Under the pieces are notes generated by a model. It ran no database searches. It had not been told where the DNA came from and worked only from the letters and a program-made list of their open reading frames with translations. A DNA stretch of 64,000 nucleotides from Lentibacillus jeotgali (GTDB taxonomy: Bacteria > Bacillota > Bacilli > Bacillales > Amphibacillaceae). Below are positions 13,907-22,994 of this stretch, piece after piece. The DNA lies in assembly GCF_000224785.1 (NCBI RefSeq), contig NZ_AGAV01000019.1, positions 186,001 through 250,000 of the forward strand, given 5' to 3'. Position numbers and translations under genes: made by a program. How positions within the stretch are numbered: the first letter of the stretch is position 1; each line of letters starts with the position of its first letter.

Positions 13907-15109
13907 ATGGAACAGCAAGCCTATACGATTAAAGATTTATACTTTTGGCGGATCACTCTCAGCCTGGCACTGGCATCTTTTTTTGTCTTTGCCGGGATGT
14001 ATGCCGTACAGCCGCTTTTCCCGGTTTTCGTAAAAGATTTCGGAGTCTCGGTATCGGCTTCAGGGCTTGCGCTTTCCATGACGATTATCGGACTAATTGC
14101 AGGGCTCATTGTCCTCGGGTTTTGGTCGGACAGGAGCGGACGCACTGTTTTTATTAAGCTGTCGCTTGCAGGTGCATCGATTCCATTTTTGCTTATACCG
14201 CTTTCAGACTCGTTTTTGCTTCTGCTTGTCTTGCGGCTTGCACAGGGATTCGCGCTGGCGGGGCTCCCAGCGGCGGCTATTGCTTACTTGAGCGAGGAAA
14301 TTGATAAACGCAGTGTCCATGTGGCGACAGCGCTCTACATATCGAGTAATGCGCTTGGCGGTATGGCGGGGCGTGTCATGACCGGTTATATTACCGACCA
14401 TTTCTCATGGGAAATCGCTTTTTACGTACTGGCCGTTATTGGACTGGTGATTTTGGGGGCGGTTATGTTTATGCTTCCGAAATCACGATTCTTTGCGCCA
14501 AGCAGGTTGCCGTTTTCAAATGATCTGAAGGCGTTTATTTTTCATCTGAAAAACCCGGCCTTGCTGCTCATATTTGGTCTTGGCATTGTGCTGCAGCTTT
14601 CATTCACCGGCATTTGGACGTATCTGCCGTTTTATCTTGAGGCGCCGCCGTTTTCATTGTCGCTTGAAGCCGTTTCATATATGTTCTTTGCATATGGCCT
14701 GGGTGTCATCGGTTCACCTCTTGCAGGCTGGCTTGCTGGGCGTTTCAGTTTGAAAATGATCCGGCTGACCGGTGTGTTTGTCATGGTCTTAGGCTTTTTG
14801 ATAACACTCGGACCTGAGCTGTGGATGATCATTATCGGGCTTTGTGTGGCTTGTCTTGGGTTTTTTACAGCGCATTCTCTTACAGCATCATCCGTTGCCG
14901 AAGAAGTGAGCCACCATAAAGGGAGTGCGTCCAGTTTGTATCTGGTGTCTTATTATATTGGAGTTGCTCTTGGAAGTTCTGCCCTCGGTCCGTTGTGGAG
15001 CAATTGGGGCTGGATGGGGCTTGTCATTCTGCTTGCGTGCGTTCCTGCCATCTATGTGGTGATTATCCGTCTAATTCAGAACAGGAATAAACAGCACGCA
15101 GCCTCTTAA
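13907..15109 (+). CDS. MFS transporter (YnfM-like family)
   Basis: A 400-residue major facilitator with 12 predicted helices: GMYAVQPLFPVF at helix 1, the loop 2-3 signature GFWSDRSGRT, and FALAGLPAAAIAYLSEEI, which resembles YnfM/YgaY-type exporters of arabinose or unknown metabolites. ATG 13907 is chosen because GGATGTGA is correctly placed before it; ATG 13892 has no Shine-Dalgarno. The substrate cannot be deduced. It ends at the bidirectional terminator shared with the SLC13 gene. Confidence 0.83.
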   Translation: MEQQAYTIKDLYFWRITLSLALASFFVFAGMYAVQPLFPVFVKDFGVSVSASGLALSMTIIGLIAGLIVLGFWSDRSGRTVFIKLSLAGASIPFLLIPLSDSFLLLLVLRLAQGFALAGLPAAAIAYLSEEIDKRSVHVATALYISSNALGGMAGRVMTGYITDHFSWEIAFYVLAVIGLVILGAVMFMLPKSRFFAPSRLPFSNDLKAFIFHLKNPALLLIFGLGIVLQLSFTGIWTYLPFYLEAPPFSLSLEAVSYMFFAYGLGVIGSPLAGWLAGRFSLKMIRLTGVFVMVLGFLITLGPELWMIIIGLCVACLGFFTAHSLTASSVAEEVSHHKGSASSLYLVSYYIGVALGSSALGPLWSNWGWMGLVILLACVPAIYVVIIRLIQNRNKQHAAS

Positions 15110-15130
15110 TGTTTATCTCATAAAGGTCAA

Positions 15131-15164
15131 AAAAGGAAATCGCCATTGCAGCGATTTCCTTTTT
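15131..15164. terminator. Bidirectional terminator between MFS and SLC13 genes
   Basis: AAAAGGAAATCGC (15131-15143) pairs perfectly with GCGATTTCCTTTT (15151-15163), with A- and T-runs on the two sides. Confidence 0.85.
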
Positions 15165-15165
15165 A

Positions 15166-16827
15166 TCAGTTATTTTTCATCATATCCGGAATTTCTGTCA
15201 GATCAATCCCCCATACGACAGGTAGCCAGAAGTAGATGGCTAGTGACACTAGTATTATACCGAAAATATTCAAGGCTACACCTGCTTTGGCCATATCCGG
15301 AATCCGCAAATAGCCGGATCCGAATACGACCGCATTCGGTGGTGTTGCCACCGGAAGCATAAATGCACACGATGCAGCCACGCCTGCAGCAATCATGACG
15401 GCATATGGATGAACGCCCAAAGCGACAGCCAGTGAGGCCATGATTGGGTACATCATGTTTGCTGTTGCTGTATTCGAAGTGATCTCTGTCAGGAAGATAA
15501 CCATACCCGCTACAGCAATCAGTACAAGGAAGAGGTTAACGCCTTCAAGCACGGTTAGCTGGTTACCAATCCAGTCTGACAGCCCTGATGCTGTGAATCC
15601 ACTGGCGATTGCCAAGCCCCCGCCAAACAGAAGCAGGATGCCCCATGGGAGTTTGACAGCTGAGTCCCAATCCAGCAAATGATCGCCTTCTTTGTTTTTG
15701 GCCGGAATGATGAACAGGATGATTGCCGCAGTCATGGCAATAATCGCATCATTGATGTTTTCGTTCACGTATTCAGTCAGGATAAATGAGCGCGTTATCC
15801 ATGCCAGAGCTGCAAACGTGAATACGACAAGTACTGCTTTTTCTTCAAAAGACGCCCTTCCAAGATCAGCCTTTTGTGCTAGGATAACTTGCCGTCCGCC
15901 AGACAGCTGGTTCATTTTTTGCGGATATGCTATTTTCACCAAATAAAACCAGATGATGAAAATAAACAGCCAGGCAACGGGTACACCGAACAGCATCCAT
16001 CCGGCAAACGAGATTTCAATCCCATATATATTATTGACAACACCTGCCAAAGCGGTATTTGGCGGTGTACCGATCAGAGTTGAAATACCCCCGACAGAAG
16101 CGGAATACGCAATTGCCAGCATAAGTGCTTTGCCAAATCCAAAGTTTTCTGCCGATGTGTCAATCGAATCATCGTCTTTCAGCTGGTCGGAAACCTGATA
16201 AATGATTGCAAGCCCGATTGGCACCATCATCATGGCGGTAGCAGTATTGGAAATCCACATGGACAGAAACCCTGTTGCAACCATAAAACCGAGAATGATT
16301 CTTTCGGTGTTGGTTCCGATAATCGAAATGATGGTCAGTGCGATCCGTCTGTGAAGATTCCACTTTTCCATAGCAAGAGCAATCATAAAACCGCCCATAA
16401 AAAGAAAAATGGTATCATCTCCATAGGATGATGTGGTGGCACCGATATCCAGTCCGCCTGTCAGCGGGAAAAGAATAATCGGCAGCAGTGATGTGGCCGG
16501 GATCGGGATTGCTTCCGTCATCCACCACACGGCAATCCATAATGTGCTGGCAAGTACAGCTTGACCGGCACTGGAGAGTCCCTCAGGCTGGAAAAACAAT
16601 AATGTCACTATAAAAAGAATAGGTCCTAAAAACAGCCCGATATATTGAGCAGGTGAATACGAGCGGCGCTTATTGTTTCCGCCGTCCCCGCCGCCAGATT
16701 CTTTGGCACTGTTTGGGTTCGTGCTGTCAGATCCAAACTTTGAATCATTCGGCCGCACGAAAAAGTGCAGCAGATCTTTAGCCTGGTCATGTTTGTCCCA
16801 TAGCCAGTCCCATGCAGCAGTAATCAT
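15166..16827 (-). CDS. SLC13/DASS-family sodium:anion (dicarboxylate) symporter
   Basis: A 553-residue divalent anion:sodium symporter. An unusual N-terminal cytoplasmic extension of about 60 residues is rich in Ser/Gly/Asn; the membrane domain starts near residue 60. Both DASS substrate motifs are present as SNT (WISNTATAMMMVP, about residue 196, and ITSNTATANMMYP in the second half), with MPVATPPNAVVFGSGY near the C-terminus as in SdcS-type succinate/fumarate/malate carriers. ATG 16827 follows AAAGGAGGA. A perfect cre site (16864-16877) lies in its leader, so CcpA repression in glucose is likely, which fits C4-dicarboxylate use. Confidence 0.9.
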   Translation of the reverse strand: MITAAWDWLWDKHDQAKDLLHFFVRPNDSKFGSDSTNPNSAKESGGGDGGNNKRRSYSPAQYIGLFLGPILFIVTLLFFQPEGLSSAGQAVLASTLWIAVWWMTEAIPIPATSLLPIILFPLTGGLDIGATTSSYGDDTIFLFMGGFMIALAMEKWNLHRRIALTIISIIGTNTERIILGFMVATGFLSMWISNTATAMMMVPIGLAIIYQVSDQLKDDDSIDTSAENFGFGKALMLAIAYSASVGGISTLIGTPPNTALAGVVNNIYGIEISFAGWMLFGVPVAWLFIFIIWFYLVKIAYPQKMNQLSGGRQVILAQKADLGRASFEEKAVLVVFTFAALAWITRSFILTEYVNENINDAIIAMTAAIILFIIPAKNKEGDHLLDWDSAVKLPWGILLLFGGGLAIASGFTASGLSDWIGNQLTVLEGVNLFLVLIAVAGMVIFLTEITSNTATANMMYPIMASLAVALGVHPYAVMIAAGVAASCAFMLPVATPPNAVVFGSGYLRIPDMAKAGVALNIFGIILVSLAIYFWLPVVWGIDLTEIPDMMKNN

Positions 16828-16863
16828 ACAGTTCCTCCTTTTTAAAATTAGTAATCGATAAAA

Positions 16864-16877
16864 TGAAATCGATAACA
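16864..16877. promoter_or_regulatory. Perfect cre site (CcpA) upstream of the SLC13 gene
   Basis: TGAAATCGATAACA fits TGWAANCGNTNWCA at every position. On the minus strand it lies immediately after a TATAAT (16892-16887), that is, around the transcription start. Confidence 0.65.
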
Positions 16878-17010
16878 GTAATCGAAATTATACATTATTA
16901 TAAATTAAATATACAATAACGAGCAAACTTTTGTTATCCCGCCCCTCCTGAACGTTATGTTAAGCTGTTAATGAGGATGGAAACCTTTTTATTTGAAATG
17001 GACTATTTTG

Positions 17011-17232
17011 TTACGTATTACTAATGGGATTCGTCCTGATCTTGGCCAATGCGGCGCTGCCAGTAACCATAGAATGATTGCTTAGCAACCCGAAATATAC
17101 TACAATTATCTGGTATGGTGCCGTAAAGTGGGTTAGTTTATGATACATAACGAACGCGAGCAGGAGACCTGCATTTGCCGGGTTCATTTCGGCGTTGAAC
17201 GAGGGTGCTGCAATCGCAAGAATGTTTGACAT
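17011..17232 (-). pseudogene. Probable membrane-transporter relic
   Basis: A 73-codon minus-strand frame with membrane-protein character: MSNILAIAAPSF, then NPANAGLLLAFV and THFTAPYQIIVVYFG, recalling the C-terminal part of an anion/carboxylate transporter. There is no Shine-Dalgarno before the ATG and no partner N-terminal part nearby, so it reads as a decayed fragment in the 433-bp gap between two divergent genes. It may be chance; the family assignment is weak. Confidence 0.35.
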
Positions 17233-17260
17233 AAGAGTAACAGAAAAGAGGAGCGTCTGA

Positions 17261-17995
17261 ATGGCTATTAAATTGATTGCATTGGATATGGATGGAACGT
17301 TACTGAATAGTGAGGAAGCTGTTTCTGATTATAATCGGCAAAAGATTGCACAGGCATTGGCAAAGGATGTCCATGTCATACTCAGCACCGGCCGCTGGCT
17401 GAATTCATGCTATCCGTATGCCGAGTCGCTGAAATTGCCGTCTTTTTTGATTACCTGCAATGGCGGTGAAATCTGGACGGTTGAAAAGGAATTGAAAGAG
17501 CGCCACCTGCTTGATCCAGAGCGTGTCAAGCTGATGTGGGAACTGGCAAACGATCTGGAATTGAGAACATGGATGGTTTCGACTGACAAGATCTGGTATG
17601 GGACAGGGCCGGATAATTTTTCGGAGAGCGAGTGGCTTAAATTCGGCTGTGATTCGTATGACAGCGAAAAATTGGATACCGTCGTCAAGGAACTTTCGCA
17701 CTATGATGACCTTGAACTGACAAACTCACTTCCGACGAACATTGAGGTTAACCCAAAAGGGGTCAGCAAAGCAAGCGCCCTTGAAAATGTGTGTAAGGAG
17801 CTTGGTTTTTCGATGGAAAATGTGCTGGCAGCAGGGGACAGCCTGAATGATATCAAAATGATTCAGGAAGCAGGTGTCGGTGTGGCAATGGGAAATGCCC
17901 AGGAAGCCATTAAGAATGTTGCTGACTATGTGACAGACACCAATAACCAGCATGGGGTCGGTAAAGCCATCGAGAAATTTGTGCTCCAGGATTGA
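17261..17995 (+). CDS. Cof-type HAD-IIB hydrolase
   Basis: A 244-residue HAD-superfamily phosphatase, subclass IIB (Cof family). Motif I DMDGTLL (residues 9-15) carries the nucleophile Asp and acid/base Asp; STGRW is motif II; the Lys in VNPKGVSKASAL is motif III and GDSLNDIKMI motif IV. Such enzymes dephosphorylate sugar phosphates, FMN or pyridoxal phosphate; the substrate is not predictable. ATG 17261 follows GAGGAG. It is a single gene between the SLC13 region and ydjO. Confidence 0.88.
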   Translation: MAIKLIALDMDGTLLNSEEAVSDYNRQKIAQALAKDVHVILSTGRWLNSCYPYAESLKLPSFLITCNGGEIWTVEKELKERHLLDPERVKLMWELANDLELRTWMVSTDKIWYGTGPDNFSESEWLKFGCDSYDSEKLDTVVKELSHYDDLELTNSLPTNIEVNPKGVSKASALENVCKELGFSMENVLAAGDSLNDIKMIQEAGVGVAMGNAQEAIKNVADYVTDTNNQHGVGKAIEKFVLQD

Positions 17996-18118
17996 ACAGT
18001 CGTCCTTCTATTTGGCAGTTTTTGCACATATACTGTAACAACCGTGTCAATTTCAAAATTTTACTATTGGTTGGAAAAGGCGTATAATCGATATAATACC
18101 ATGAAAGGGGATGCTGTT

Positions 18119-18304
18119 ATGTCATTTTCCCGTGGACCAAAACAACCTATTCCAGAAGTAGAAACAAATGTATGGTCATGCACGAATGATAGCTGTGCAG
18201 GCTGGATGAGGGAATCATTTAGTTTTAATGAGGATCCGGAATGTCCGCTTTGTCAATCTTCAATGGCAAAAGAAGTACGTGTGCTGCCTGAACTGGAAGA
18301 ATGA
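18119..18304 (+). CDS. ydjO: YdjO-family cold-inducible zinc-ribbon protein
   Basis: A 61-residue protein of the YdjO family (named from a cold-inducible B. subtilis gene). It has a four-cysteine ribbon, CTNDSC and CPLC, around the conserved WMRESFSF segment, ending VRVLPELEE. It probably binds zinc; the role is unknown. ATG 18119 follows AAAGGGG; an in-frame ATG at 18101 and a longer frame from 18044 lie over the promoter (TATAAT at 18092-18097). Single gene with a terminator at 18419-18456. Confidence 0.85.
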   Translation: MSFSRGPKQPIPEVETNVWSCTNDSCAGWMRESFSFNEDPECPLCQSSMAKEVRVLPELEE

Positions 18305-18418
18305 AGATCACATGAAAACCGGAATAAAACATCAGAATGGTCGTCTGAATAAGGTGTCTGTGTAGGGCATTTTTTAATATGTGCTGATTGATAACAGTAT
18401 CTGCTGTTAATTTATAAG

Positions 18419-18456
18419 AATCTGCCTTGCGTGTATATAAACGAGGCAGATTTTTA
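18419..18456 (+). terminator. Terminator downstream of ydjO
   Basis: AATCTGCCT (18419-18427) pairs with AGGCAGATT (18444-18452), followed by TTTATAAT. Confidence 0.7.
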
Positions 18457-18541
18457 TAATCGAAAAAGACTAAATAGTGGATTAATTCCAAAACCAGTTG
18501 TATAATTTGAAATAGAGGATTCATCCAGACCCTCATCCATA

Positions 18542-18555
18542 TGTAAGCGATTACA
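18542..18555. promoter_or_regulatory. Perfect cre site (CcpA) before the aldehyde dehydrogenase
   Basis: TGTAAGCGATTACA fits TGWAANCGNTNWCA at every position and is nearly palindromic. It sits 36 bp after a TATAAT (18501-18506) and 6 bp before the Shine-Dalgarno, a roadblock position. Confidence 0.7.
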
Positions 18556-18578
18556 ATTATAAAGGGAGGAATAGCAGG

Positions 18579-20099
18579 GTGAAGTATACAAATCCGAATA
18601 CAGAAGGGGCTAAAGTTAATTTTCAGAAGCGGTATGACAATTATATTGGCGGGGAATACCGTCCGCCGGCAAACGGAAAGTACTTCGAAAATGTCAGCCC
18701 TGTGACAGGGAAAGTTTTTTGTGAACTGGCCAGGTCGACGAAAGAAGATGTGGAAGCGGCAGTTGATGCAGGATACGCCGCCAAAGATGCATGGGCACAG
18801 ACATCTGTGGCGGAGCGTGCGGATATATTAAATAAAATTGCAGATCGGATGGAAGAAAACCTTGAAAGCTTAGCTGTTGCGGAAACGTGGGATAATGGAA
18901 AGGCAGTCAGAGAAGGTCTTGCAGCTGATATCCCGCTTGCAGTCGATCATTTTCGTTATTTTGCCGGGGCGATCCGCGCACAGGAAGGCGGTGTCAGTCA
19001 GATTGATAATGATACAGTAGCTTACCATTTCCATGAGCCGCTCGGGGTTGTCGGACAAATCATTCCATGGAACTTTCCTATTTTAATGGCAACATGGAAA
19101 CTGGCACCAGCACTTGCAGCCGGTAACTGTGTTGTCCTGAAACCAGCTGAGCAGACCCCGGCATCGATTCATGTATTGCTTGATCTGATTAAGGATCTTC
19201 TTCCAGCGGGTGTTCTCAATATTGTAAATGGATTTGGCGTTGAAGCCGGGAAGCCGCTAGCATCCAACAGCCGGATTTCCAAAATTGCCTTTACCGGTGA
19301 AACAACGACAGGGCGGCTTATTATGCAATACGCATCAGAAAATATCATTCCGGTCACGCTTGAACTCGGTGGAAAGTCACCAAATATTTTCTTCCCTGAT
19401 GTCATGGATAAAGATGACGGGTTTTTGGATAAAGCCATTGAAGGTCTTGTGATGTTTGCCCTGAACCAGGGTGAGGTCTGCACGTGCCCATCACGCGCAC
19501 TGGTTCATGAATCCATTTACGATGAATTTATGGAACGGGCCATCAAGCGGGTCAATGAAATTAAAATCGGTCACCCGCTTGATACAGATACCATGATGGG
19601 TGCTCAGGCTTCACTGGAGCAAATGGAAAAAATCAAATCATATCTGGATATTGGTAGACAGGAAGGTGCCGAAGTGCTTGTTGGCGGTGGTGTTAACCAG
19701 CTCAAGGGTGATATGGAGGAAGGCTATTACATTGAGCCAACCATTTTCAAGGGCGACAATAAAATGCGGATTTTCCAGGAAGAAATTTTCGGCCCGGTGC
19801 TTGCAGTCACAACATTTAATGAAAATGATGAGGCCATGAAAATCGCTAACGACACACTTTACGGACTCGGAGCGGGTGTTTGGACACGGAACATTAACAC
19901 GGCCTATCGTTTCGGCCGTGGAATTGAAGCCGGTCGTGTCTGGATGAACTGCTACCACCAGTATCCGGCACATGCGGCATTTGGCGGTTATAAAAAATCA
20001 GGTATCGGCCGCGAAAACCATCTCATGATGCTTGATCATTATCAGCAGACGAAGAATCTCTTAATCAGTTACAGTGAAGATCCGGCAGGGCTGTTTTAG
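18579..20099 (+). CDS. Aldehyde dehydrogenase (AcoD/ExaC-like, acetaldehyde dehydrogenase type)
   Basis: A 506-residue NAD(P)-dependent aldehyde dehydrogenase that oxidises aldehydes to acids in the cytosol. Motifs: [23 protein letters not shown] (cofactor cradle), FTGETTTGR, catalytic Glu in LELGGKSPN, catalytic Cys in [11 protein letters not shown], and EEIFGPVL. The VCTCPSR context and the adjacent DUF779 gene are typical of the acetaldehyde/chloroacetaldehyde branch (AcoD, ExaC, AldA). The start is GTG 18579 after AAAGGGAGGA. A perfect cre site lies just upstream, so expression should fall when preferred sugars are present. Confidence 0.92.
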   Translation: MKYTNPNTEGAKVNFQKRYDNYIGGEYRPPANGKYFENVSPVTGKVFCELARSTKEDVEAAVDAGYAAKDAWAQTSVAERADILNKIADRMEENLESLAVAETWDNGKAVREGLAADIPLAVDHFRYFAGAIRAQEGGVSQIDNDTVAYHFHEPLGVVGQIIPWNFPILMATWKLAPALAAGNCVVLKPAEQTPASIHVLLDLIKDLLPAGVLNIVNGFGVEAGKPLASNSRISKIAFTGETTTGRLIMQYASENIIPVTLELGGKSPNIFFPDVMDKDDGFLDKAIEGLVMFALNQGEVCTCPSRALVHESIYDEFMERAIKRVNEIKIGHPLDTDTMMGAQASLEQMEKIKSYLDIGRQEGAEVLVGGGVNQLKGDMEEGYYIEPTIFKGDNKMRIFQEEIFGPVLAVTTFNENDEAMKIANDTLYGLGAGVWTRNINTAYRFGRGIEAGRVWMNCYHQYPAHAAFGGYKKSGIGRENHLMMLDHYQQTKNLLISYSEDPAGLF

Positions 20100-20165
20100 A
20101 TCCATTTGTTGAAAATAGCGGAAACTAGTTTCTCCACCATAAATTATACAGAAGGGGTGTGACAG

Positions 20166-20519
20166 ATGGTCGAACGTGTAACGGCAACTGATGAGGCGCT
20201 GAATCTGATCAATACCTTGGAAGAGACACATGGTCCACTCATGTTCCATCAATCAGGCGGCTGTTGTGATGGCAGCTCACCAATGTGCTATCCGCGTGGC
20301 GAATTCCGTGTCGGCGAATCAGACGTGCTGCTCGGAGAAATCGGTGAAACACCTTTCTATATATCAAAAGATCAGTATGAATACTGGAAACATACACAGC
20401 TGATCATCGATGCCGTTGATGGCCGCGGCGGCATGTTTTCGCTCGAAGGTCCAGAAGGAAAACGGTTCTTAACGAGATCCAGGGTCTTCAGTGAAGAGGA
20501 ACGAAAAACATTGAATTGA
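20166..20519 (+). CDS. DUF779 domain-containing protein
   Basis: A 117-residue DUF779 protein, a family almost always found beside AcoD/ExaC-type aldehyde dehydrogenases and suspected to be an accessory or metal-binding factor. The conserved core HQSGGCCDGSSPMCY contains three cysteines, and FYISKDQYEYW follows. ATG 20166 follows AAGGGGTG, 66 nt after the dehydrogenase stop, so the two are co-transcribed and end at the hairpin at 20521-20559. Biochemical role unknown. Confidence 0.9.
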   Translation: MVERVTATDEALNLINTLEETHGPLMFHQSGGCCDGSSPMCYPRGEFRVGESDVLLGEIGETPFYISKDQYEYWKHTQLIIDAVDGRGGMFSLEGPEGKRFLTRSRVFSEEERKTLN

Positions 20520-20520
20520 G

Positions 20521-20559
20521 AAAAATTCCATGCAGGCTCAGCACTGCATGGAATTTTTT
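20521..20559 (+). terminator. Terminator of the aldehyde dehydrogenase-DUF779 operon
   Basis: AAAAATTCCATGCAG (20521-20535) pairs perfectly with CTGCATGGAATTTTT (20544-20558). Confidence 0.88.
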
Positions 20560-20888
20560 GAATTAATGAAGATCCTCATTCCTTAAGCTGCAGCGCAAAT
20601 ATGAGCGGGAGAGCGGGAGAGTGGGTGACATGGGCCATGGGCGGGAAATGTAACAGCCCTGTAGAAAAGAGATTCGTTCACGCCGAGAATGAAATCCTCC
20701 AAGGGAATGAGATTTGCTCATAATGCTGGCAGATTTCAAGTGTGATAGATGTTTTATTCCTCTGTTTATACTAAAATCGAACTGAAAAGTGATTTGAGGG
20801 CATGATTAAAAAAATCTTTAGATGCCCCCATTTCCGGTTTTGTAACGATTATAGGTACAAAGGATTCTTTTAGGAGGTATGTATAGCT
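20560..20888. other. Gene-free stretch upstream of the nitrilase gene
   Basis: No ORF with a ribosome site and no riboswitch core (SAM, T-box) was seen. It contains a short direct repeat GAGCGGGAGAGCGGGAGAG near 20610 and a TATACT at 20767-20772 that may be a -10. Confidence 0.4.
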
Positions 20889-21671
20889 ATGAAAAAGAAA
20901 ATAGCATTGATTCAAATGGATGTGACGTATGGCGATCCGAAAGTGAATTTTGCTCATGTTAACAAGTGGGTGATGGATGCAGCAAAAACCGGCGCGGATA
21001 TGGTTGTGCTGCCTGAGCTGTGGGATACTGGCTACGATCTGGAACGTTTTGATGTGCTTGCTGATAAAGATGCCCATGCGACAACTGAGTTTTTAAGTGA
21101 ATTAGCAAACCAGCACAATATCACCATTATTGGCGGATCTGTTGCTGAAAATAGTAACGATGGCAAGAAAAATACGATGCTGGTGGTTGATCAGAATGGC
21201 GAGCTTATCCATAAGTACAGCAAGCTGCATCTGTTTCAGCTGATGGATGAGCATTTGCATCTCGTTGAAGGACAGGATGATGCCGATTTTGAATTGGAGG
21301 GTGTTCCTTCTGCCGGCTTCATTTGTTATGACATTCGCTTTCCGGAGTGGCTGCGCAAATCAGCGGTCCATGGCGCGAAAGTGATGTATGTTGTGGCAGA
21401 ATGGCCAAAGCCCCGCGTTGACCACTGGAAGACGTTGCTGCAGGCGCGCGCGATTGAAAATCAATGCTATGTCGTTGCCTGCAACCGCGTTGGTGCGGAT
21501 CCGAATAATGAATTCGGCGGAATGTCACTTGTGGTGGATCCATGGGGTGAGATTGTCACTGAAGGCGGAGAAGACGAGAAAATGGTCCTGGCTGAAATTG
21601 ATTTGGATAAAGTGGACGAAGTACGTCAACGGATTCCGATTTTTAGGGACCGGCGGGAGGATAGGTATTAA
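20889..21671 (+). CDS. Carbon-nitrogen hydrolase (nitrilase superfamily, MtnU/omega-amidase-like)
   Basis: A 260-residue nitrilase-superfamily amidase. The catalytic triad is visible: Glu in VLPELWDTGYD (about residue 43), Lys in HKYSKLHLF, and Cys in GFICYDIRFPEW. Length and motifs fit the YkrU (MtnU)/YafV branch, which hydrolyses alpha-ketoglutaramate or ketomethylthiobutyramide in transamination-linked methionine salvage. No mtn genes flank it, so a general omega-amidase (metabolite repair) role is equally likely. ATG 20889 follows TAGGAGGT. Confidence 0.87.
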   Translation: MKKKIALIQMDVTYGDPKVNFAHVNKWVMDAAKTGADMVVLPELWDTGYDLERFDVLADKDAHATTEFLSELANQHNITIIGGSVAENSNDGKKNTMLVVDQNGELIHKYSKLHLFQLMDEHLHLVEGQDDADFELEGVPSAGFICYDIRFPEWLRKSAVHGAKVMYVVAEWPKPRVDHWKTLLQARAIENQCYVVACNRVGADPNNEFGGMSLVVDPWGEIVTEGGEDEKMVLAEIDLDKVDEVRQRIPIFRDRREDRY

Positions 21672-21752
21672 TAAATGTAACACCAATCATTTTAAACACG
21701 CATAAGCTAAATAGGCAGCACTGTTATTTCTTCAAGAAAGGGAGTGACCGCT

Positions 21753-22763
21753 TTGCCAAACTTGCATTACTATGTCACTGGTAACACAGCTGAAGGTCTG
21801 GTCAATCACCTTGACACTAATCTATATAAGATTAATCAGGTTATTGCACTAAAGCATCCATCGGCCCGGTTGAAAACGGCCATCGTTAAAAAGTTGGCTG
21901 AACTGTACAAAAACAGCAATCTGGAGATACTTGAAAGCGCGCTTGGCAATGACTATCTTGACGGTATCATTATTTCTGAAAAGTCCCTAGCATTCATCGA
22001 TGCGAATGTGGCGACCATGAGCACTGAAACTCTTGATCTGACAAACTCTTTTCCGGCAAAGAAACAGGAATTATCGGCAGTCAATAGACTTACCCAAAAA
22101 GCATACGACAGCTTTGCAGAAGGCTTGAAAATCCACGATGAGCTGGAGGACATATACATTAATCAAATGGATTTTGGTCATGCGGATAAGTTCGCGGAAC
22201 AATTCATCAATGATTTACTTAAAGATATTCCAAAGAAGAACCGACAGCCGCATACTTACACGCGACTTTTTGGAACAAACACTGCCGATGGTGTGGTGAA
22301 TGTGGTGCCGCATCTTGTTAAGAATATAAAAAATGTCCACTATATTAAGGGCCGGGCAGGTACAGGGAAGTCCACGTTTATGAAAAGGATTGCAGCAGCA
22401 TGCGCAGGTAACGGTTTGGATGTGGAGATGTATTACTGCAGTTTCGATCCAAATAGTGTTGATATGGTACTTGTTCGTGAGTTGGATTTTTGTATTTTTG
22501 ACAGTACGGATCCGCATGAATTTTTTCCGCAGAAGGAAAGTGACAACATCGTCGACTTATATGATGAATTTATTGCCGCCGGGACAGATGAGAAATTTGA
22601 AACGGAAATTTATAATACGAATGCTCAATACAAATCGTGTATGAAAGAGGGCATCCGTTATTTGAAAGAGGCCGGCGAAAAACGACAAGCAATAGAGGAC
22701 CAGTTCATGGCTGCTATTTCAGACGATGATGTTGCCCAATGTGCGCTATCAATTCGCAATTAA
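21753..22763 (+). CDS. P-loop ATPase of the PRK06851 type, first Walker A lost
   Basis: A 336-residue protein made of two related P-loop halves, as in the uncharacterised PRK06851 ATPases of Firmicutes. The second half has an intact Walker A, KGRAGTGKST (about residues 205-214), followed by YYCSFDPNSVDMV and FDSTDPHEFFP. The equivalent place in the first half reads LKHPSARLKTAIVKK, lacking Gly-Lys-Thr, although the following YLDGIIISEKSLAFIDA is conserved. The first half is thus probably a non-binding pseudo-domain. TTG 21753 is chosen (GGGAGTGA before it); the in-frame GTG at 21744 overlaps the ribosome site. Cellular role unknown. Confidence 0.75.
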   Translation: MPNLHYYVTGNTAEGLVNHLDTNLYKINQVIALKHPSARLKTAIVKKLAELYKNSNLEILESALGNDYLDGIIISEKSLAFIDANVATMSTETLDLTNSFPAKKQELSAVNRLTQKAYDSFAEGLKIHDELEDIYINQMDFGHADKFAEQFINDLLKDIPKKNRQPHTYTRLFGTNTADGVVNVVPHLVKNIKNVHYIKGRAGTGKSTFMKRIAAACAGNGLDVEMYYCSFDPNSVDMVLVRELDFCIFDSTDPHEFFPQKESDNIVDLYDEFIAAGTDEKFETEIYNTNAQYKSCMKEGIRYLKEAGEKRQAIEDQFMAAISDDDVAQCALSIRN

Positions 22764-22867
22764 TGGAAATTAATAGTTGTTTCTTTTCTAAAATTAAAAA
22801 GTATGGTATGATTTTTGAACAATACAACGCCTTTGTTGTCTTGTGCTGATAGTAAAATGAAGTGCCC

Positions 22868-22908
22868 ATTCCTTACTATGTCCCCATAGTAAGGAATTTC
22901 TATTTTTG
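22868..22908 (+). terminator. Strong terminator or leader attenuator before the OPT gene
   Basis: ATTCCTTACTATG (22868-22880) pairs perfectly with CATAGTAAGGAAT (22885-22897) around TCCC, followed by TTCTATTTTT. It lies about 100 nt after the P-loop gene and may simply end that transcript. Confidence 0.85.
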
Positions 22909-22929
22909 ATAATTTTACTTACTTTTATC

Positions 22930-22944
22930 AATTTTCTTAACATT
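22930..22944 (+). promoter_or_regulatory. Candidate CodY box upstream of the OPT transporter
   Basis: AATTTTCTTAACATT matches AATTTTCWGAAAATT with two mismatches. CodY control of peptide uptake is common in Bacillaceae. Confidence 0.4.
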
Positions 22945-22994
22945 GATACGAAATAGACTTCATTTTAACAATTAGAATTATAAGGAGTGTTACG

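Noticed and set aside
20560-20888. Possible SAM riboswitch or T-box before the nitrilase gene (because of methionine-salvage homologues)
   Set aside because: No S-box core, no T-box GGTGG element and no terminator/antiterminator pair could be found.
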